From Novosphingobium album (ex Liu et al. 2023) (GTDB lineage Bacteria > Pseudomonadota > Alphaproteobacteria > Sphingomonadales > Sphingomonadaceae): a stretch of 64,000 bases of DNA. The translations under genes were made by a program, and so were the position numbers. Each line of letters starts with the position of its first letter. The first letter of the stretch is position 1. The stretch spans positions 50,468-114,467 of the forward strand of contig NZ_JARESE010000056.1 of the NCBI RefSeq assembly GCF_029076845.1, in the 5' to 3' direction. Under the pieces are notes generated by a model, which was not told the DNA's origin, made no database searches, and worked only from the letters and a program-made list of their open reading frames with translations. Below, piece after piece: positions 16,753 through 26,060 of the stretch.

Positions 16753-19104
16753 TCAGAAGTCGAAGCGCATCTCCCCGCCCCACATGCGCGGCGTCCCCGG
16801 ATTGACGACATTGGTGCTGCCGCCGGCCGCCGCCGCATTGCCGCCGAGGTAGTATTTCTCGTTGAACAGGTTGCGCGCGAAGAGCGAGGCCGAAAGGCGT
16901 GTGGCCATGATGTCCGACCAGGTCAGCCGCGCATTGACCAGGGTATAGCCGGGCAGCGTCGTGCGCGGATTGGCCGTGGCCCCGACGTTCGAGAAGCTCA
17001 TCCTGCTCTGGCCATAGAAATCGGCCCGCAGCGACAGCTTGCCGGCATCGCCCGCCAGCGGCACGCCTGCTTCGGCGAAAACCGTGCCGCTCCACTTGGG
17101 GACGTCGGCGAAGGGCCCATATCGCAGCACGCTGCCCAGCACCGACACGGCGTTGTCGGTATATTTCGCATTGGTGTAATTGCCCGAGGCGCCGATCTGG
17201 AGGAATTCGCCCGGGCGCACCGAGACATCCGCTTCGAAACCCCGGATGCGCGCCTTGGGCACGTTCACCGTCAGCAGCGAAACCCCCGCCGGTGTCAGGA
17301 TATAGGCCGATCGCTGGATGTTGCGCGTCCACTGGCTGAAGACATCGGCGTTGAGCGTCAGCGGGACGCCGATGCTGTCGCCGGAATACTTGGCACCCAG
17401 TTCGACGTCGCGCGTGGTTTCGGGCAGGAACAGGTTGCCGCCGCTTGCCGCCGTCACGTCGGCGGGAAAGACGCTGTAGTTGTAGCCGCCCGCGCGCCAG
17501 CTCCCGCGCTGGGCAACGTAGAGCAGCAGTTCCGGCGTGGCATGGTAATCGATGCTGACCGTCCAGCTCGGCTTGCTCGCCGAAGTGCGTTCGGGCGTGT
17601 TCTCCGGCAGGTAGAGCAGCCAGAGCGAGCCGGGAAGCTGCGCGATCCGCGTCTTGTCATGCGTATAGCGCAAGCCGGCGGTGAGGTTCAGCCGGTCGGT
17701 CACCTTGAACGAGGCCTGCGCGAAGCCGGCGAGCGATTCGGTGTGCCATTCAGCATTGTAGGCGAAGCGGAACGCTGGCTGGACCGGCGCGAAATTGCCG
17801 GAATCGAGATAGGAATGCACTCGGTCGCGCTGCTTCAGGTAATAGACGCCCAGCACGAAATCGAGCCGGTTGTCGATCGCCTTGCCCTGAAGCTGCAATT
17901 CGTCGGAAATCTGCCGGGTGGCGAGCATGAAGCCGTTGTCGACCGTCACTTTCACCGCATTCGCCGTCAGCGTGCCCTGGCTTTCGAAGAAGTGATAGGG
18001 CGAGCCGTCGTAATCATAGCCGTCGTCCGATTTGGCCCGGTTGTAGCCGAAGATGTTCTTGAGCGTCAGATCCGGCGTCAGCTCGATCGAGGTGGTGTTG
18101 ATCGCATAAGTACTGCTGGCCTTGTGATAGGGCGGAAAGCTCGAGAGCGATTTCCAGGGCCCCACCTGACGCTGGAGCGCGATCGCCGCATCGAGGCCGC
18201 CCTGATAGGCTTGCGGATGCGCCGCGAGGTAGGCCGCGAACACAGGGTTGCTCGCGCTCAGCGCGCACGAGGCCGCATCGACCAGACCTTGCGCGCTGCT
18301 GCCACAAGCGTTGGTCGACCAGAGCTGGTAAGGCGTGTTGGTGCCATCCTCGTGCGTGTACTGCACCACCGTGGTGTTCTCGAGACCGGCGGCCGGAACC
18401 AGCTTGAGCGTGCCGCGCACCGATTTCTGATCGAGATCCCCATACTTCTCGCCCGTGAAGTAATCGCGCACGAAAGCGCCACCGCCAGTCAGGCTCGCGG
18501 CCAGGCGGAGCGCGCTGCCGCCGCTGCCGAGCGGCGCATTGATCGCGCCTTCGAGGTGATGGGCATCGTAACTGCCATAGCGGCCACTGACATAGCCGCC
18601 ATATCCGTCAGTCGCCGGCGCTGTCGTGTAAAGCACCGCACCGCCCGTGGCATTGCGGCCGAACAGCGTGCCTTGCGGGCCCTTGAGCACCTGGATGCCG
18701 CCCATGTCATAGAACGTCGATGCCGAATGGGTGACGATCTGCACTTCGTTGACATAGGGCAGCACGCTGGGCGGCGAATTGGTGAAAGTATCGACACTCT
18801 GGCCGCGGATCACATAATTGAACGCGTGCGCGCCGCCGTTCTGGCGGACGACAAGGCCGGGCACTGCAGATTGCAGGTCATTCTCGTTATAGATCGCGCG
18901 CTTGGCCAAATCCTCGCCGGCAAGCGCGGTGATCGCGATCGGCACTTTCTCGATATTTTCCGCGCGCCGCCGCGCGGTCACGACGATGGCGTCTTCGGCA
19001 ATGCCGTCTCCGCCGCTATCCGCGATCTTGCCCTGGGCCCAGGCGGTGGGCGCGACCGGCGTGGCGACTCCGGCCAGCAGGCCGGCAACGAGCAGCTTCC
19101 TCAT
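16753..19104 (-). CDS. TonB-dependent receptor
   Basis: A 783-residue outer-membrane beta-barrel receptor with plug. The signal peptide MRKLLVAGLLAGVATPVAPTAWA is followed by a TonB-box-like AEDAIVVTARRR and the plug domain (VPIAITALAGEDL, LKGPQGTLFGRNATGGAVLY) to about residue 170. The barrel runs to a terminal Phe (GGEMRFDF). It resembles the FecA/sphingomonad family used for uptake of catabolic substrates. The start at 19104 is preferred because GAGGAGAG lies just upstream; an in-frame ATG 21 codons earlier gives no signal peptide. It is convergent with the hydrolase gene. In this context it probably imports the substrate of the island. Confidence 0.93.
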   Translation of the reverse strand: MRKLLVAGLLAGVATPVAPTAWAQGKIADSGGDGIAEDAIVVTARRRAENIEKVPIAITALAGEDLAKRAIYNENDLQSAVPGLVVRQNGGAHAFNYVIRGQSVDTFTNSPPSVLPYVNEVQIVTHSASTFYDMGGIQVLKGPQGTLFGRNATGGAVLYTTAPATDGYGGYVSGRYGSYDAHHLEGAINAPLGSGGSALRLAASLTGGGAFVRDYFTGEKYGDLDQKSVRGTLKLVPAAGLENTTVVQYTHEDGTNTPYQLWSTNACGSSAQGLVDAASCALSASNPVFAAYLAAHPQAYQGGLDAAIALQRQVGPWKSLSSFPPYHKASSTYAINTTSIELTPDLTLKNIFGYNRAKSDDGYDYDGSPYHFFESQGTLTANAVKVTVDNGFMLATRQISDELQLQGKAIDNRLDFVLGVYYLKQRDRVHSYLDSGNFAPVQPAFRFAYNAEWHTESLAGFAQASFKVTDRLNLTAGLRYTHDKTRIAQLPGSLWLLYLPENTPERTSASKPSWTVSIDYHATPELLLYVAQRGSWRAGGYNYSVFPADVTAASGGNLFLPETTRDVELGAKYSGDSIGVPLTLNADVFSQWTRNIQRSAYILTPAGVSLLTVNVPKARIRGFEADVSVRPGEFLQIGASGNYTNAKYTDNAVSVLGSVLRYGPFADVPKWSGTVFAEAGVPLAGDAGKLSLRADFYGQSRMSFSNVGATANPRTTLPGYTLVNARLTWSDIMATRLSASLFARNLFNEKYYLGGNAAAAGGSTNVVNPGTPRMWGGEMRFDF

Positions 19105-19265
19105 GCACTCTCTCCTCACTCCCCTCGCCGACCCATTTCGTAGCCAGTCGAGAGCCTTCCCCGGCACGCGGCGGTCATGTCTTCCGCGGGCCGGACCGCG
19201 TGCTGTCCGGCCCGCCGCAAGCCTGGCGTCATGGGGCGGATGCGGGCGCCCCTTCGCGTGGCGGC

Positions 19266-20117
19266 TCAGGCCAGGCCGTTGTCCGCGAAAGCCGCCGCGC
19301 GCGCGTCCAGTATCTCGCGCAGGTGGTTCACCGGATCGCCGACCGTGACGCCGCCTTCGACCGGCAGGACCGCGCCCGTCATGTGGCGGGACTTGTCGGT
19401 CGCCAGGAACAGCGCGAGATTGGCCACGTCGATCGGATCGCCGCGCCGCTTGATGAGCTGGTTCGACAGGTAGACCGCGTCCACCCCTTGCGCGATGCGC
19501 GCGGCCAGCGCGTCGTCCGCGCCTTTCTCGCCGAACGAGGACAGCTCGGTGCGCACGTGGCCGGGCACGATGCAGTTCACCCGGATGCCATGCCGCGCCA
19601 GGTCGATCGCGGCCGACTTGCTGAACTGGATCAGCGCTGCCTTGGACGCACGGTACGTCATCATCGCGTGGCCGGCGAGCGTACCGGCGATCGAGGCGGT
19701 GTTGAGGATCACGCCGCCGCCGTGATCCTTCATCCAGCGCGCGGCGTTGCGCGTGCCGAGCATCGGCCCGAGCACGTTGACGCGCATCACCCTGTCGAAA
19801 TCGGCCAGGGTATCATCAAGAAAATCGGGAAAGGCGGCGCAGGAGATGCCGGCATTGTTGAACATCACGTTAAGCCCGCCGAAGCGTTCGATCGCGAAAT
19901 CGACCACCGCCTGCACCTGTTCGGGATCGCTCACGTCGGCATGGCGGAACAGCGCGGCATCGCCGAGAGCGGCGGCGAGCGCCGCGCCGGCCTCATCCTG
20001 CACGTCGGCGATCACCACTTTCGCGCCTTCGGCGACGAACAGCTCCGCCGTCGCGCGGCCGATGCCGCTTGCGCCGCCGGTCACGATCGCGACCTTGCCG
20101 GCCAGTTCCTCAGCCAA
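19266..20117 (-). CDS. SDR family oxidoreductase
   Basis: This 283-residue classical SDR has TGGASGIGRATAELF (about 14-28), DVQD after the second strand (Asp, NAD preference), NNAGISC and the catalytic region NTASIAGTLAGHAMMTYRASKAALIQ. The start is TTG at 20117, supported by GGGAG six bases upstream and by the family-like N-terminus LAGKVAIVTGG; no ATG is available near it. It is followed on the same strand by the receptor gene and preceded by the P450 gene, with gaps of 161 and 56 bases. The substrate is unknown, likely a secondary alcohol or ketone made by the P450. Confidence 0.9.
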   Translation of the reverse strand: MAEELAGKVAIVTGGASGIGRATAELFVAEGAKVVIADVQDEAGAALAAALGDAALFRHADVSDPEQVQAVVDFAIERFGGLNVMFNNAGISCAAFPDFLDDTLADFDRVMRVNVLGPMLGTRNAARWMKDHGGGVILNTASIAGTLAGHAMMTYRASKAALIQFSKSAAIDLARHGIRVNCIVPGHVRTELSSFGEKGADDALAARIAQGVDAVYLSNQLIKRRGDPIDVANLALFLATDKSRHMTGAVLPVEGGVTVGDPVNHLREILDARAAAFADNGLA

Positions 20118-20173
20118 TGCCTTCTCCCGCTTGGTTTTCGTCGCGCCGCAGGCGCCTGTCCCGGACCTGTGCC

Positions 20174-21505
20174 TCAGGCTTCGCGCCGCTCGAACGTGAT
20201 CGGCAGCGATTCGATGGTGTGGGTGGCCACGGTCGGCGTGTAGGTGATCTCGCCTTCGGGGATCGCCAGCCTGATGTTCTTCATCTGGCGGACGATCTCG
20301 CGCGCGGCGACTTTCACCTCCATGCGCGCCAGCGCCAGGCCGATGCAGCGGTGCGGCCCGCCGCCGAAAGCGACGTGGCGGCCCAGGTTCGGCCGGTCGA
20401 TATCGAACTTGCGCGGTTCGGGGAACACCGTCTCGTCATCGTTGCCCGAAGCATAGACCAGCAGCATGTGCGCGCCTTCGGGGATCGTGGTGCCGTTCAC
20501 CACGGTTTCCTTCACCGCCATGCGCGAAAGCGCGCGCACCGGCGGCTCGTTGCGCAAGTGCTCCTCGACGAAGCGATTGAGCCGGCGATCGTCGTCGATC
20601 ACGCTTTCCAGCAGCTCGGCCATGCCGGGCTTGGTGGTCAGCACATAGAACAGGTTGCCGATCGCGGTCGCGGTGGTGTCGTTGCCGGCGATCAGCGTCG
20701 CGCGGACGAGCGAGACCGCTTCCTCGAAAGTCAGCTTCTCCCTGGTGCCGTCGGCATTGGTCACTTCGGCGTGGACCAGGTCGGAAATCATGTCCTCGCC
20801 CGGAACCGCCTCGCGCTGCTTCATCTTGGCGATGAGGTAGTGCTGCAGGTCGCAGATCTCCTTCGCGTTCTCGATCATCTGCTCGCGGCTCTGCATCCGT
20901 CCGATCTGCGCCGTGACCGCGACCGACCAGCGCGAGATCCTGTCTTCCATCCCCTGATCGAGCCCGAGCTGCTCGACGATGATGCGGATGGTCAGCGGGA
21001 TGGCGATGTCCTTCACCGCATCGCAGCGGGTGCCGTCGCGGGCGATGACCTCGCCGATCAGGGCGCGCACCACTTCGGTGATGCGCGGTTCCAGTTCCTT
21101 CACGCGGTGCGCGGTGAAGGCGTTCTCCATCAGCTTGCGGATGCGCGTGTGATAGGGCGGGTCCGACATGATCGCGTCGGGAAAATAGCCGCCGCCGTGC
21201 TCCTTCAGGTAGGCGCGGAACTCCTCGTGCATCCCGCGCGCCTGCTGCTCGTGATAGCCGTGGTGCACCGAGAAGGTGAGCGGATCGGACTGGACGGCCG
21301 AGATGTCCTCGTGCCGCGTGACCAGCCACGAGCCCAGCTTCTCGTCATAATGGATCGGATCGCCGTGGCGCATCGCACGGTAGAAGGCACGCGGATGCGC
21401 CTGGATCCCGCGATCGGTCAGCGTGCCTTCCGCCAGCAGGCGCTGCTCTTCGGAAGAGAGTGCAAGCCGCTGCGAAGGCCGGGGTTCGGTGGTCTGCGTT
21501 GCCAT
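20174..21505 (-). CDS. Cytochrome P450
   Basis: The 443-residue soluble bacterial P450 has the I-helix oxygen-activation motif AGNDTTATAIGN (about 246-257), the K-helix ExxR and the heme-ligand loop FGGGPHRCIGLALARME with the cysteine near residue 387. It inserts one oxygen atom into an unactivated C-H bond using electrons from a ferredoxin. A [2Fe-2S] ferredoxin gene lies 133 bases upstream on the same strand and is the obvious partner; no ferredoxin reductase is in the window. A GCGCGAT/ATCGCGC inverted repeat (21530-21550) sits just upstream. The resemblance is to terpenoid/steroid-type bacterial P450s, but the substrate is not known. Confidence 0.93.
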   Translation of the reverse strand: MATQTTEPRPSQRLALSSEEQRLLAEGTLTDRGIQAHPRAFYRAMRHGDPIHYDEKLGSWLVTRHEDISAVQSDPLTFSVHHGYHEQQARGMHEEFRAYLKEHGGGYFPDAIMSDPPYHTRIRKLMENAFTAHRVKELEPRITEVVRALIGEVIARDGTRCDAVKDIAIPLTIRIIVEQLGLDQGMEDRISRWSVAVTAQIGRMQSREQMIENAKEICDLQHYLIAKMKQREAVPGEDMISDLVHAEVTNADGTREKLTFEEAVSLVRATLIAGNDTTATAIGNLFYVLTTKPGMAELLESVIDDDRRLNRFVEEHLRNEPPVRALSRMAVKETVVNGTTIPEGAHMLLVYASGNDDETVFPEPRKFDIDRPNLGRHVAFGGGPHRCIGLALARMEVKVAAREIVRQMKNIRLAIPEGEITYTPTVATHTIESLPITFERREA

Positions 21506-21638
21506 CTAGCCTATCCTGTCATCCTGTCCGCGCGATGCTGGCGATCGCGCCTGTTTCGGATGGGGACTATGCCGTCCCGCAGGCAACCGAACCATACCCG
21601 GCCTCGAAGCCCCGCTTGCCCTCACGGGCAAAGCCGCC

Positions 21639-21974
21639 TCAATAGGTGGAGGCTGGCGCGACCGTCACCGCGATCCCGTCAAGCTCGGGGTTCATCCTGA
21701 TCTGGCAGCCCAGCCGGCTGGTGTCCTTCATCACGTCGGCGACCATGTCGAGCATGGCGAACTCGATATCGTCTGGCTCGCCCACCTTGTCCCACCAGCC
21801 TTCGGCGACATAGACATGGCACGTCGCGCAGGCGCAGCCGCCGCCACAATCGCCCATGATTCCGGCCACGCCATGGGCCTTGCCGACTTCCATCAGGCTG
21901 GTGCCTTCCTCGACATCGTCGAATGTCCGCGTATCGCCGTTGACGTCGGTCATCGTGACCTTGAGCTTGCCCAT
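21639..21974 (-). CDS. [2Fe-2S] ferredoxin (adrenodoxin/putidaredoxin type)
   Basis: The 111-residue protein carries the cluster ligands Cys43-x5-Cys49-x2-Cys52 in GDCGGGCACATCHVYV and the fourth ligand Cys90 in SRLGCQIRM. Cys47 is an additional residue inside the loop. The fold and the C-terminus (ELDGIAVTVAP) are of the vertebrate/bacterial adrenodoxin type that serves P450s. The ATG at 21974 gives a family-like start MGKLKVTMTD; an upstream in-frame ATG is not needed. It probably feeds electrons to the adjacent P450. It faces the amidohydrolase gene across a 263-bp divergent gap. Confidence 0.93.
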   Translation of the reverse strand: MGKLKVTMTDVNGDTRTFDDVEEGTSLMEVGKAHGVAGIMGDCGGGCACATCHVYVAEGWWDKVGEPDDIEFAMLDMVADVMKDTSRLGCQIRMNPELDGIAVTVAPASTY

Positions 21975-22237
21975 CGTTCCCCGGTTCCTCTCTCGTTCGG
22001 CAGGGTGAATTCCCGCCTGCAATGCCCCAGGCCATGCCGGTTTGCAAAGAGCCAATCTGTATCACAGGACTTGACTGGCATGGAAGCGCGGGGCCGTGCC
22101 CGCCCGCCGTCAGGGAAAACCGGCTCTGCGCCGCCAGTCATTTGCCAGAGCCGCGCGCGCACCTAGACTGCGATCATCCAGGCTGGCCGGGCGACACGTC
22201 GATCCCGGCGATCGTCGGGCGCAAGAGGAGAGGACAC

Positions 22238-23524
22238 GTGGGACGGACCCTGATCCAGAACGCCACGATATTCACGGCAACCGGGCAAGCACCCTTCACC
22301 GGCGACATCGCGGTCGAAGGCAATCGCATCGCGTCGGTCGGCCCGGCCGGCAAGGGCGGCGCGGCCGACACGGTGATCGACGCCACCGGCCTGTTCTGCA
22401 TGCCCGGCATGACCGAAGGCCACGCGCACCTTTCGTTCGAGAACGTCTGCGCCACCGAGGACCTGATCACCCCCACGCCCGAGGCGCAGGTCTTCGCCAC
22501 CGCGCGCGGCGCCAAGGCGCTGATCGAGGCTGGCTTCACCAGCGCCTATGGCGCTTCGGAAGCCAAGCTGCGGCTGGCGGTCGCGGTGCGCGATGAAGTC
22601 AACGCCGGGCGCATTCCCGGCCCCCGCATCCGCGCGGGCGGGCTGGAGATCAGCGTCACCGGCGCGATGGGCGATGAAAGCCGCGAGCACAATCCGCGCG
22701 TCGGCCCCGCGACGATCGTGGACGGCGCCGAGGAGATGCGCCGCGCGGTGCGGCTCCACTGCCGCGAGGGGATCGACAACATCAAGCTCGATGTCTCGGG
22801 CGATCCGTTCTACCCCTCGACGCCCGGCCACACCACGCCGATGACCTTCGAGGAAGTGCGTGTCGCGGCCGAAACCGCGCACGCCTATGGCCGCAGGATC
22901 AACGCCCATACCCGCTCGATCGACGGTTCCAAGCATTGCGTCCGGGCCGGCGTCGACGGCCTGTTCCACTGCGAATACGTCGACGAGGAACTGCTCGACC
23001 TGATGGAAGCGGCCAGGGACCGCATCTTCGTGGTCCCCACCGTTGGCCTGTTCGCGCAGATCATGGCCGGCGAGGCGAGCGGGCATGGCCTCTCGCCCGA
23101 GGTCGGCGGCTACATGAACATTCCCGACCTGCTGGAAAACTCGATCCGCACGCACAGCGAACTGAGGAGGCGCGGCATCCGCCACCTGATCGGCGGCGAT
23201 TACGGCTTCGGCTGGAGCCCGCAGGGAACGCAGGGGCGCGATCTGGGCTTCTTCGTCGACTACTATGGCTACAGCCCGGCCGAGGCGCTGGTCTGCGCCA
23301 CGCGCAACGGCGGCCTGGCGATGATGGACAGCGGCGATCTCGGCACGCTCGAAGCCGGCAAGCTGGCCGACCTGATCCTGGTCGACGGCGATCCGCTCGC
23401 CGACATTTCCGTGCTCGCCGGCCCGGCGGCCATCGCGTTGGTGATGAAGGACGGGGTCATCCAGAAACAGTCATCCGCACGCGCGGCCCGGCCGGCGCAG
23501 CCGGCGCTCGAGGCCGCGGAATAA
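22238..23524 (+). CDS. Amidohydrolase family protein (binuclear metal, prolidase/ochratoxinase-like)
   Basis: The 428-residue protein has the amidohydrolase metal set. It shows HxH in GHAHLSFEN (near residue 65), a probable carboxylated lysine in NIKLDVSGDPF (near 185), later histidines in NAHTRSIDG and LFHCEYVDEE, and the Asp in LIGGDYGFGW. It starts with GTG after AGAGGAGAGGA. This group cleaves amide or related C-N bonds and sometimes lactones. It is the first gene of the plus-strand catabolic run, 23 bases ahead of the Rieske gene. A hydrolase at the head suggests that the growth substrate, or an intermediate, contains an amide, carbamate or cyclic ester; that is inference. The C-terminus has a low-complexity alanine-rich tail. 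Confidence 0.88.
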   Translation: MGRTLIQNATIFTATGQAPFTGDIAVEGNRIASVGPAGKGGAADTVIDATGLFCMPGMTEGHAHLSFENVCATEDLITPTPEAQVFATARGAKALIEAGFTSAYGASEAKLRLAVAVRDEVNAGRIPGPRIRAGGLEISVTGAMGDESREHNPRVGPATIVDGAEEMRRAVRLHCREGIDNIKLDVSGDPFYPSTPGHTTPMTFEEVRVAAETAHAYGRRINAHTRSIDGSKHCVRAGVDGLFHCEYVDEELLDLMEAARDRIFVVPTVGLFAQIMAGEASGHGLSPEVGGYMNIPDLLENSIRTHSELRRRGIRHLIGGDYGFGWSPQGTQGRDLGFFVDYYGYSPAEALVCATRNGGLAMMDSGDLGTLEAGKLADLILVDGDPLADISVLAGPAAIALVMKDGVIQKQSSARAARPAQPALEAAE

Positions 23525-23547
23525 GGCACGAAACAGGAGCATTTGCC

Positions 23548-24972
23548 ATGAATCTCCAGACCAGGCTGCAGCCCGGGCAGGCGCGTCATCCCGACGTCAG
23601 CACCCAGGATATCATCGCCCGCGACAAGGTGAAGGCGCCCGAATGGGTCGCGAGCGAATCCTACGAATATCTCGGCAGCGAGGACATCGATACCGAGCGC
23701 TACAAGTCCGCCGCCTACATGCAGGAGGAGTTCAAGCGGCTCTGGACGCGGACCTGGCAATTCGCCTGCCGCGAGGAGCACATTCCCGAAGTCGGCGACT
23801 ACTACGTCTACGACATCGGCCCCTACTCGTTCATCGTCACCCGCATCGCCGAGGGCGAGATCCGCGCCTATTTCAACGCTTGCCTCCATCGCGGCACCAA
23901 GCTGCGCGCATCGGGCAGCGAAGGCGCGGCGAGCGAGTTCAAGTGCTCGTTCCACGGCTGGTCCTGGAATATCGACGGCACCAACAAGTCGATGCTCTGC
24001 CCCTGGGATTTCCCCCATGCCGACCCGCAGGAATATTCGCTGCCCGAAGCCCGCGTGGCGACGCTGGGCGGCTTCGTCTGGATCAACATGGACCCCGACG
24101 CGCCGAGCCTTGAGGACTACCTCGGCCCGCGCGCGCTGGAGCACATCAGGGCATGGAAGCTGGAAGACCGCTATATCGCCTGCCATGTGACCAAGCCGAT
24201 CCCGTCGAACTGGAAGCTCAATATCGAGGCCTTCATGGAGGCCTACCACGTGCCGGACACCCACCCGCAAGTCTCGCCGACCAACGCGGACGTGAACTCG
24301 CAGTATGACACCTACGGCGAGCACGTGAACCGCTTCATCTCGACGCTCGGCGTCGTCAGCCCCGAGCACGCCGGCAAGTACAGCGAGCAGGACGTGCTCG
24401 ACATGTTCACCGTGGGCGACAGCTCGATCGTCACCGACAAGCCGCGAGTCTCCGACGGCGCCACCGCGCGGCAGCTGATGGCCGACATGTTCCGCGACAT
24501 GTTCGAGAAGGCCGCCAACGCCGACCTGTCGAACGTCTCGGACTCCGAGATTCTCGACTGCTTCAGCTACACGATCTTCCCGAACACCTTCCTGTTCCCG
24601 GGGATCTCGCTGCCGATGGTCTATCGCTTCCGGCCCAACCCGAGGAACCACCGCGAAAGCCTTTACGAAGTGCTGTTCCTGCGGCCCCGGCCCAGGGACG
24701 GCAGCTTCGTCGAAACCGCCGAGGCCGTCCACCTCACCGCCGAGCAGTCGTTCTGCGAGGCGGCCGGGATGGACCCAGGCTTCGGCGCGATTCTCGACCA
24801 GGACACCGACAACCTGTTCCTCCAGCAGGAAGGGGTCGAGGCTTCGGCCAAGCCCGGCCTGACGCTGGGGGATTATCAGGAAATCCGCATCCGCCACTTC
24901 GAGCAGGCGGTGGACAAGTACATGGCGATGGAGCCGAAGATCCCGAACTGGAAGGCGCTCCAGCGCCGTTGA
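23548..24972 (+). CDS. Rieske non-heme iron oxygenase, alpha subunit
   Basis: The 474-residue protein has the Rieske [2Fe-2S] site CLHRG-x16-CSFHGW (about 113-138) and the catalytic iron site in EAFMEAYHVPDTHP (two histidines near 220-225). It hydroxylates or dihydroxylates a ring or demethylates a side group using electrons from a separate reductase. AGGAGC precedes the ATG at 23548. No small beta subunit and no reductase are adjacent, suggesting an alpha-only oxygenase with electron partners elsewhere. It shares the overall plan of the second Rieske protein (45869), including the N-terminal YMQEEFKRLWTRTWQFACREEHIPEVGDY-like segment, so the two are probably paralogues. Confidence 0.93.
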   Translation: MNLQTRLQPGQARHPDVSTQDIIARDKVKAPEWVASESYEYLGSEDIDTERYKSAAYMQEEFKRLWTRTWQFACREEHIPEVGDYYVYDIGPYSFIVTRIAEGEIRAYFNACLHRGTKLRASGSEGAASEFKCSFHGWSWNIDGTNKSMLCPWDFPHADPQEYSLPEARVATLGGFVWINMDPDAPSLEDYLGPRALEHIRAWKLEDRYIACHVTKPIPSNWKLNIEAFMEAYHVPDTHPQVSPTNADVNSQYDTYGEHVNRFISTLGVVSPEHAGKYSEQDVLDMFTVGDSSIVTDKPRVSDGATARQLMADMFRDMFEKAANADLSNVSDSEILDCFSYTIFPNTFLFPGISLPMVYRFRPNPRNHRESLYEVLFLRPRPRDGSFVETAEAVHLTAEQSFCEAAGMDPGFGAILDQDTDNLFLQQEGVEASAKPGLTLGDYQEIRIRHFEQAVDKYMAMEPKIPNWKALQRR

Positions 24973-25090
24973 GCGCTGGCGCATTCGGTAGATGAATTTG
25001 CGGGTGCGTCCTGTCGGGGCGCGCCCGCCTGTGCTTTGAAAAAGGCACCGACGGCGCCTCGCGCCGCAAGACCGAACCTGGGAGAGAACA

Positions 25091-26056
25091 ATGGCCGAAG
25101 CCGATCGTCCGCAGCCGGAAGAGATCGTCCTTTATCACAAGGACCCGAAGACCAAGATCGCGACGATCACGCTGAACCGGCCCGACGCGCTCAACGCCCC
25201 GACGATCGCGGCGCGGCTGCGCTTCGCCGATCTGGTTCACCGCGCCAATATCGACGACGACGTGAAAGTGCTGGTGATCCGGGGCGAAGGCAAGCACCTG
25301 GGCTCGGGCGCGGACCTGCCCGAACAGTCCGACATGCTGAACCCGGACAGCGACATCTCGCTGCTCAAGGAGTTCAGGATCGATGACGACGGCAGCGTCA
25401 CCTACCCGCCCGCCGGCTCGTACCGCTTCCTTGCTGGCATCACCAATCTCTACGCCAACGCCGATTTCGGCTGCCGCTCGCTGCAGAACTTCAAGAAGAT
25501 CTCGATCCTGGAGTGCAAGGGCTACGTCTACGGCTGGCACTTCTACCTCGCGGGCGATGCCGACATCGTCGTCGCCTCGGAGGAAGCGCTCTTCGGCCAT
25601 GCCGCCTTCCGCTACGTCGGCTGGGGCCCGCGCATGTGGACCTGGGCCGAGATGATGGGCCCACGCAAGTTCGCCGAGATGCTGTTCACCGGCCGGCCCT
25701 TTACCGCGCGCGAAATGTACGACTGCAATTTCGTCAATTCGGTGGTCCCGCGCGAGCGGCTGGAGGAAGAGACCGCCAAGTACGCCCACGCCTGCTCGAT
25801 CACTCGGCCCAACGATACGGTCGCGGTGCAGAAGACCTTCATGGAACTCTACAAGCAGTATCGCGGCGAGTATTTCGGCAGCCTGCTGACCGGGTTCGTC
25901 GAAGGCGTGAAGCCGATCATGACCGACGATACCGCCGAAGACCTGGGCCTGGGTGGCGACACTTTCGAGCAGGGCCTGAACAACGCGGTCAAGGACAACG
26001 ACATGCGCTTCCCGGCCGACTGGCGCCTGAGCTACGGCGGGCGCAAGAAGCCCTGA
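25091..26056 (+). CDS. Divergent enoyl-CoA hydratase/isomerase family protein
   Basis: The 321-residue crotonase-superfamily protein is longer than usual because of an insertion of about 30 residues (LLKEFRIDDDGSVTYPPAGSYRF region, about 94-125) between the two oxyanion-hole segments. The first, GKHLGSGADLPEQS, is near residue 70. The second, ECKGYVYGWHFYLAGDADIVVASEEALFG, is near 140 and has GWHF in place of the usual GGGLE, so the common catalytic glutamate is missing. It could hydrate, isomerise or cleave a cyclic CoA thioester. It sits 118 bases after the Rieske gene and 4 before the aldo/keto reductase gene. Confidence 0.85.
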   Translation: MAEADRPQPEEIVLYHKDPKTKIATITLNRPDALNAPTIAARLRFADLVHRANIDDDVKVLVIRGEGKHLGSGADLPEQSDMLNPDSDISLLKEFRIDDDGSVTYPPAGSYRFLAGITNLYANADFGCRSLQNFKKISILECKGYVYGWHFYLAGDADIVVASEEALFGHAAFRYVGWGPRMWTWAEMMGPRKFAEMLFTGRPFTAREMYDCNFVNSVVPRERLEEETAKYAHACSITRPNDTVAVQKTFMELYKQYRGEYFGSLLTGFVEGVKPIMTDDTAEDLGLGGDTFEQGLNNAVKDNDMRFPADWRLSYGGRKKP

Positions 26057-26060
26057 ACCG

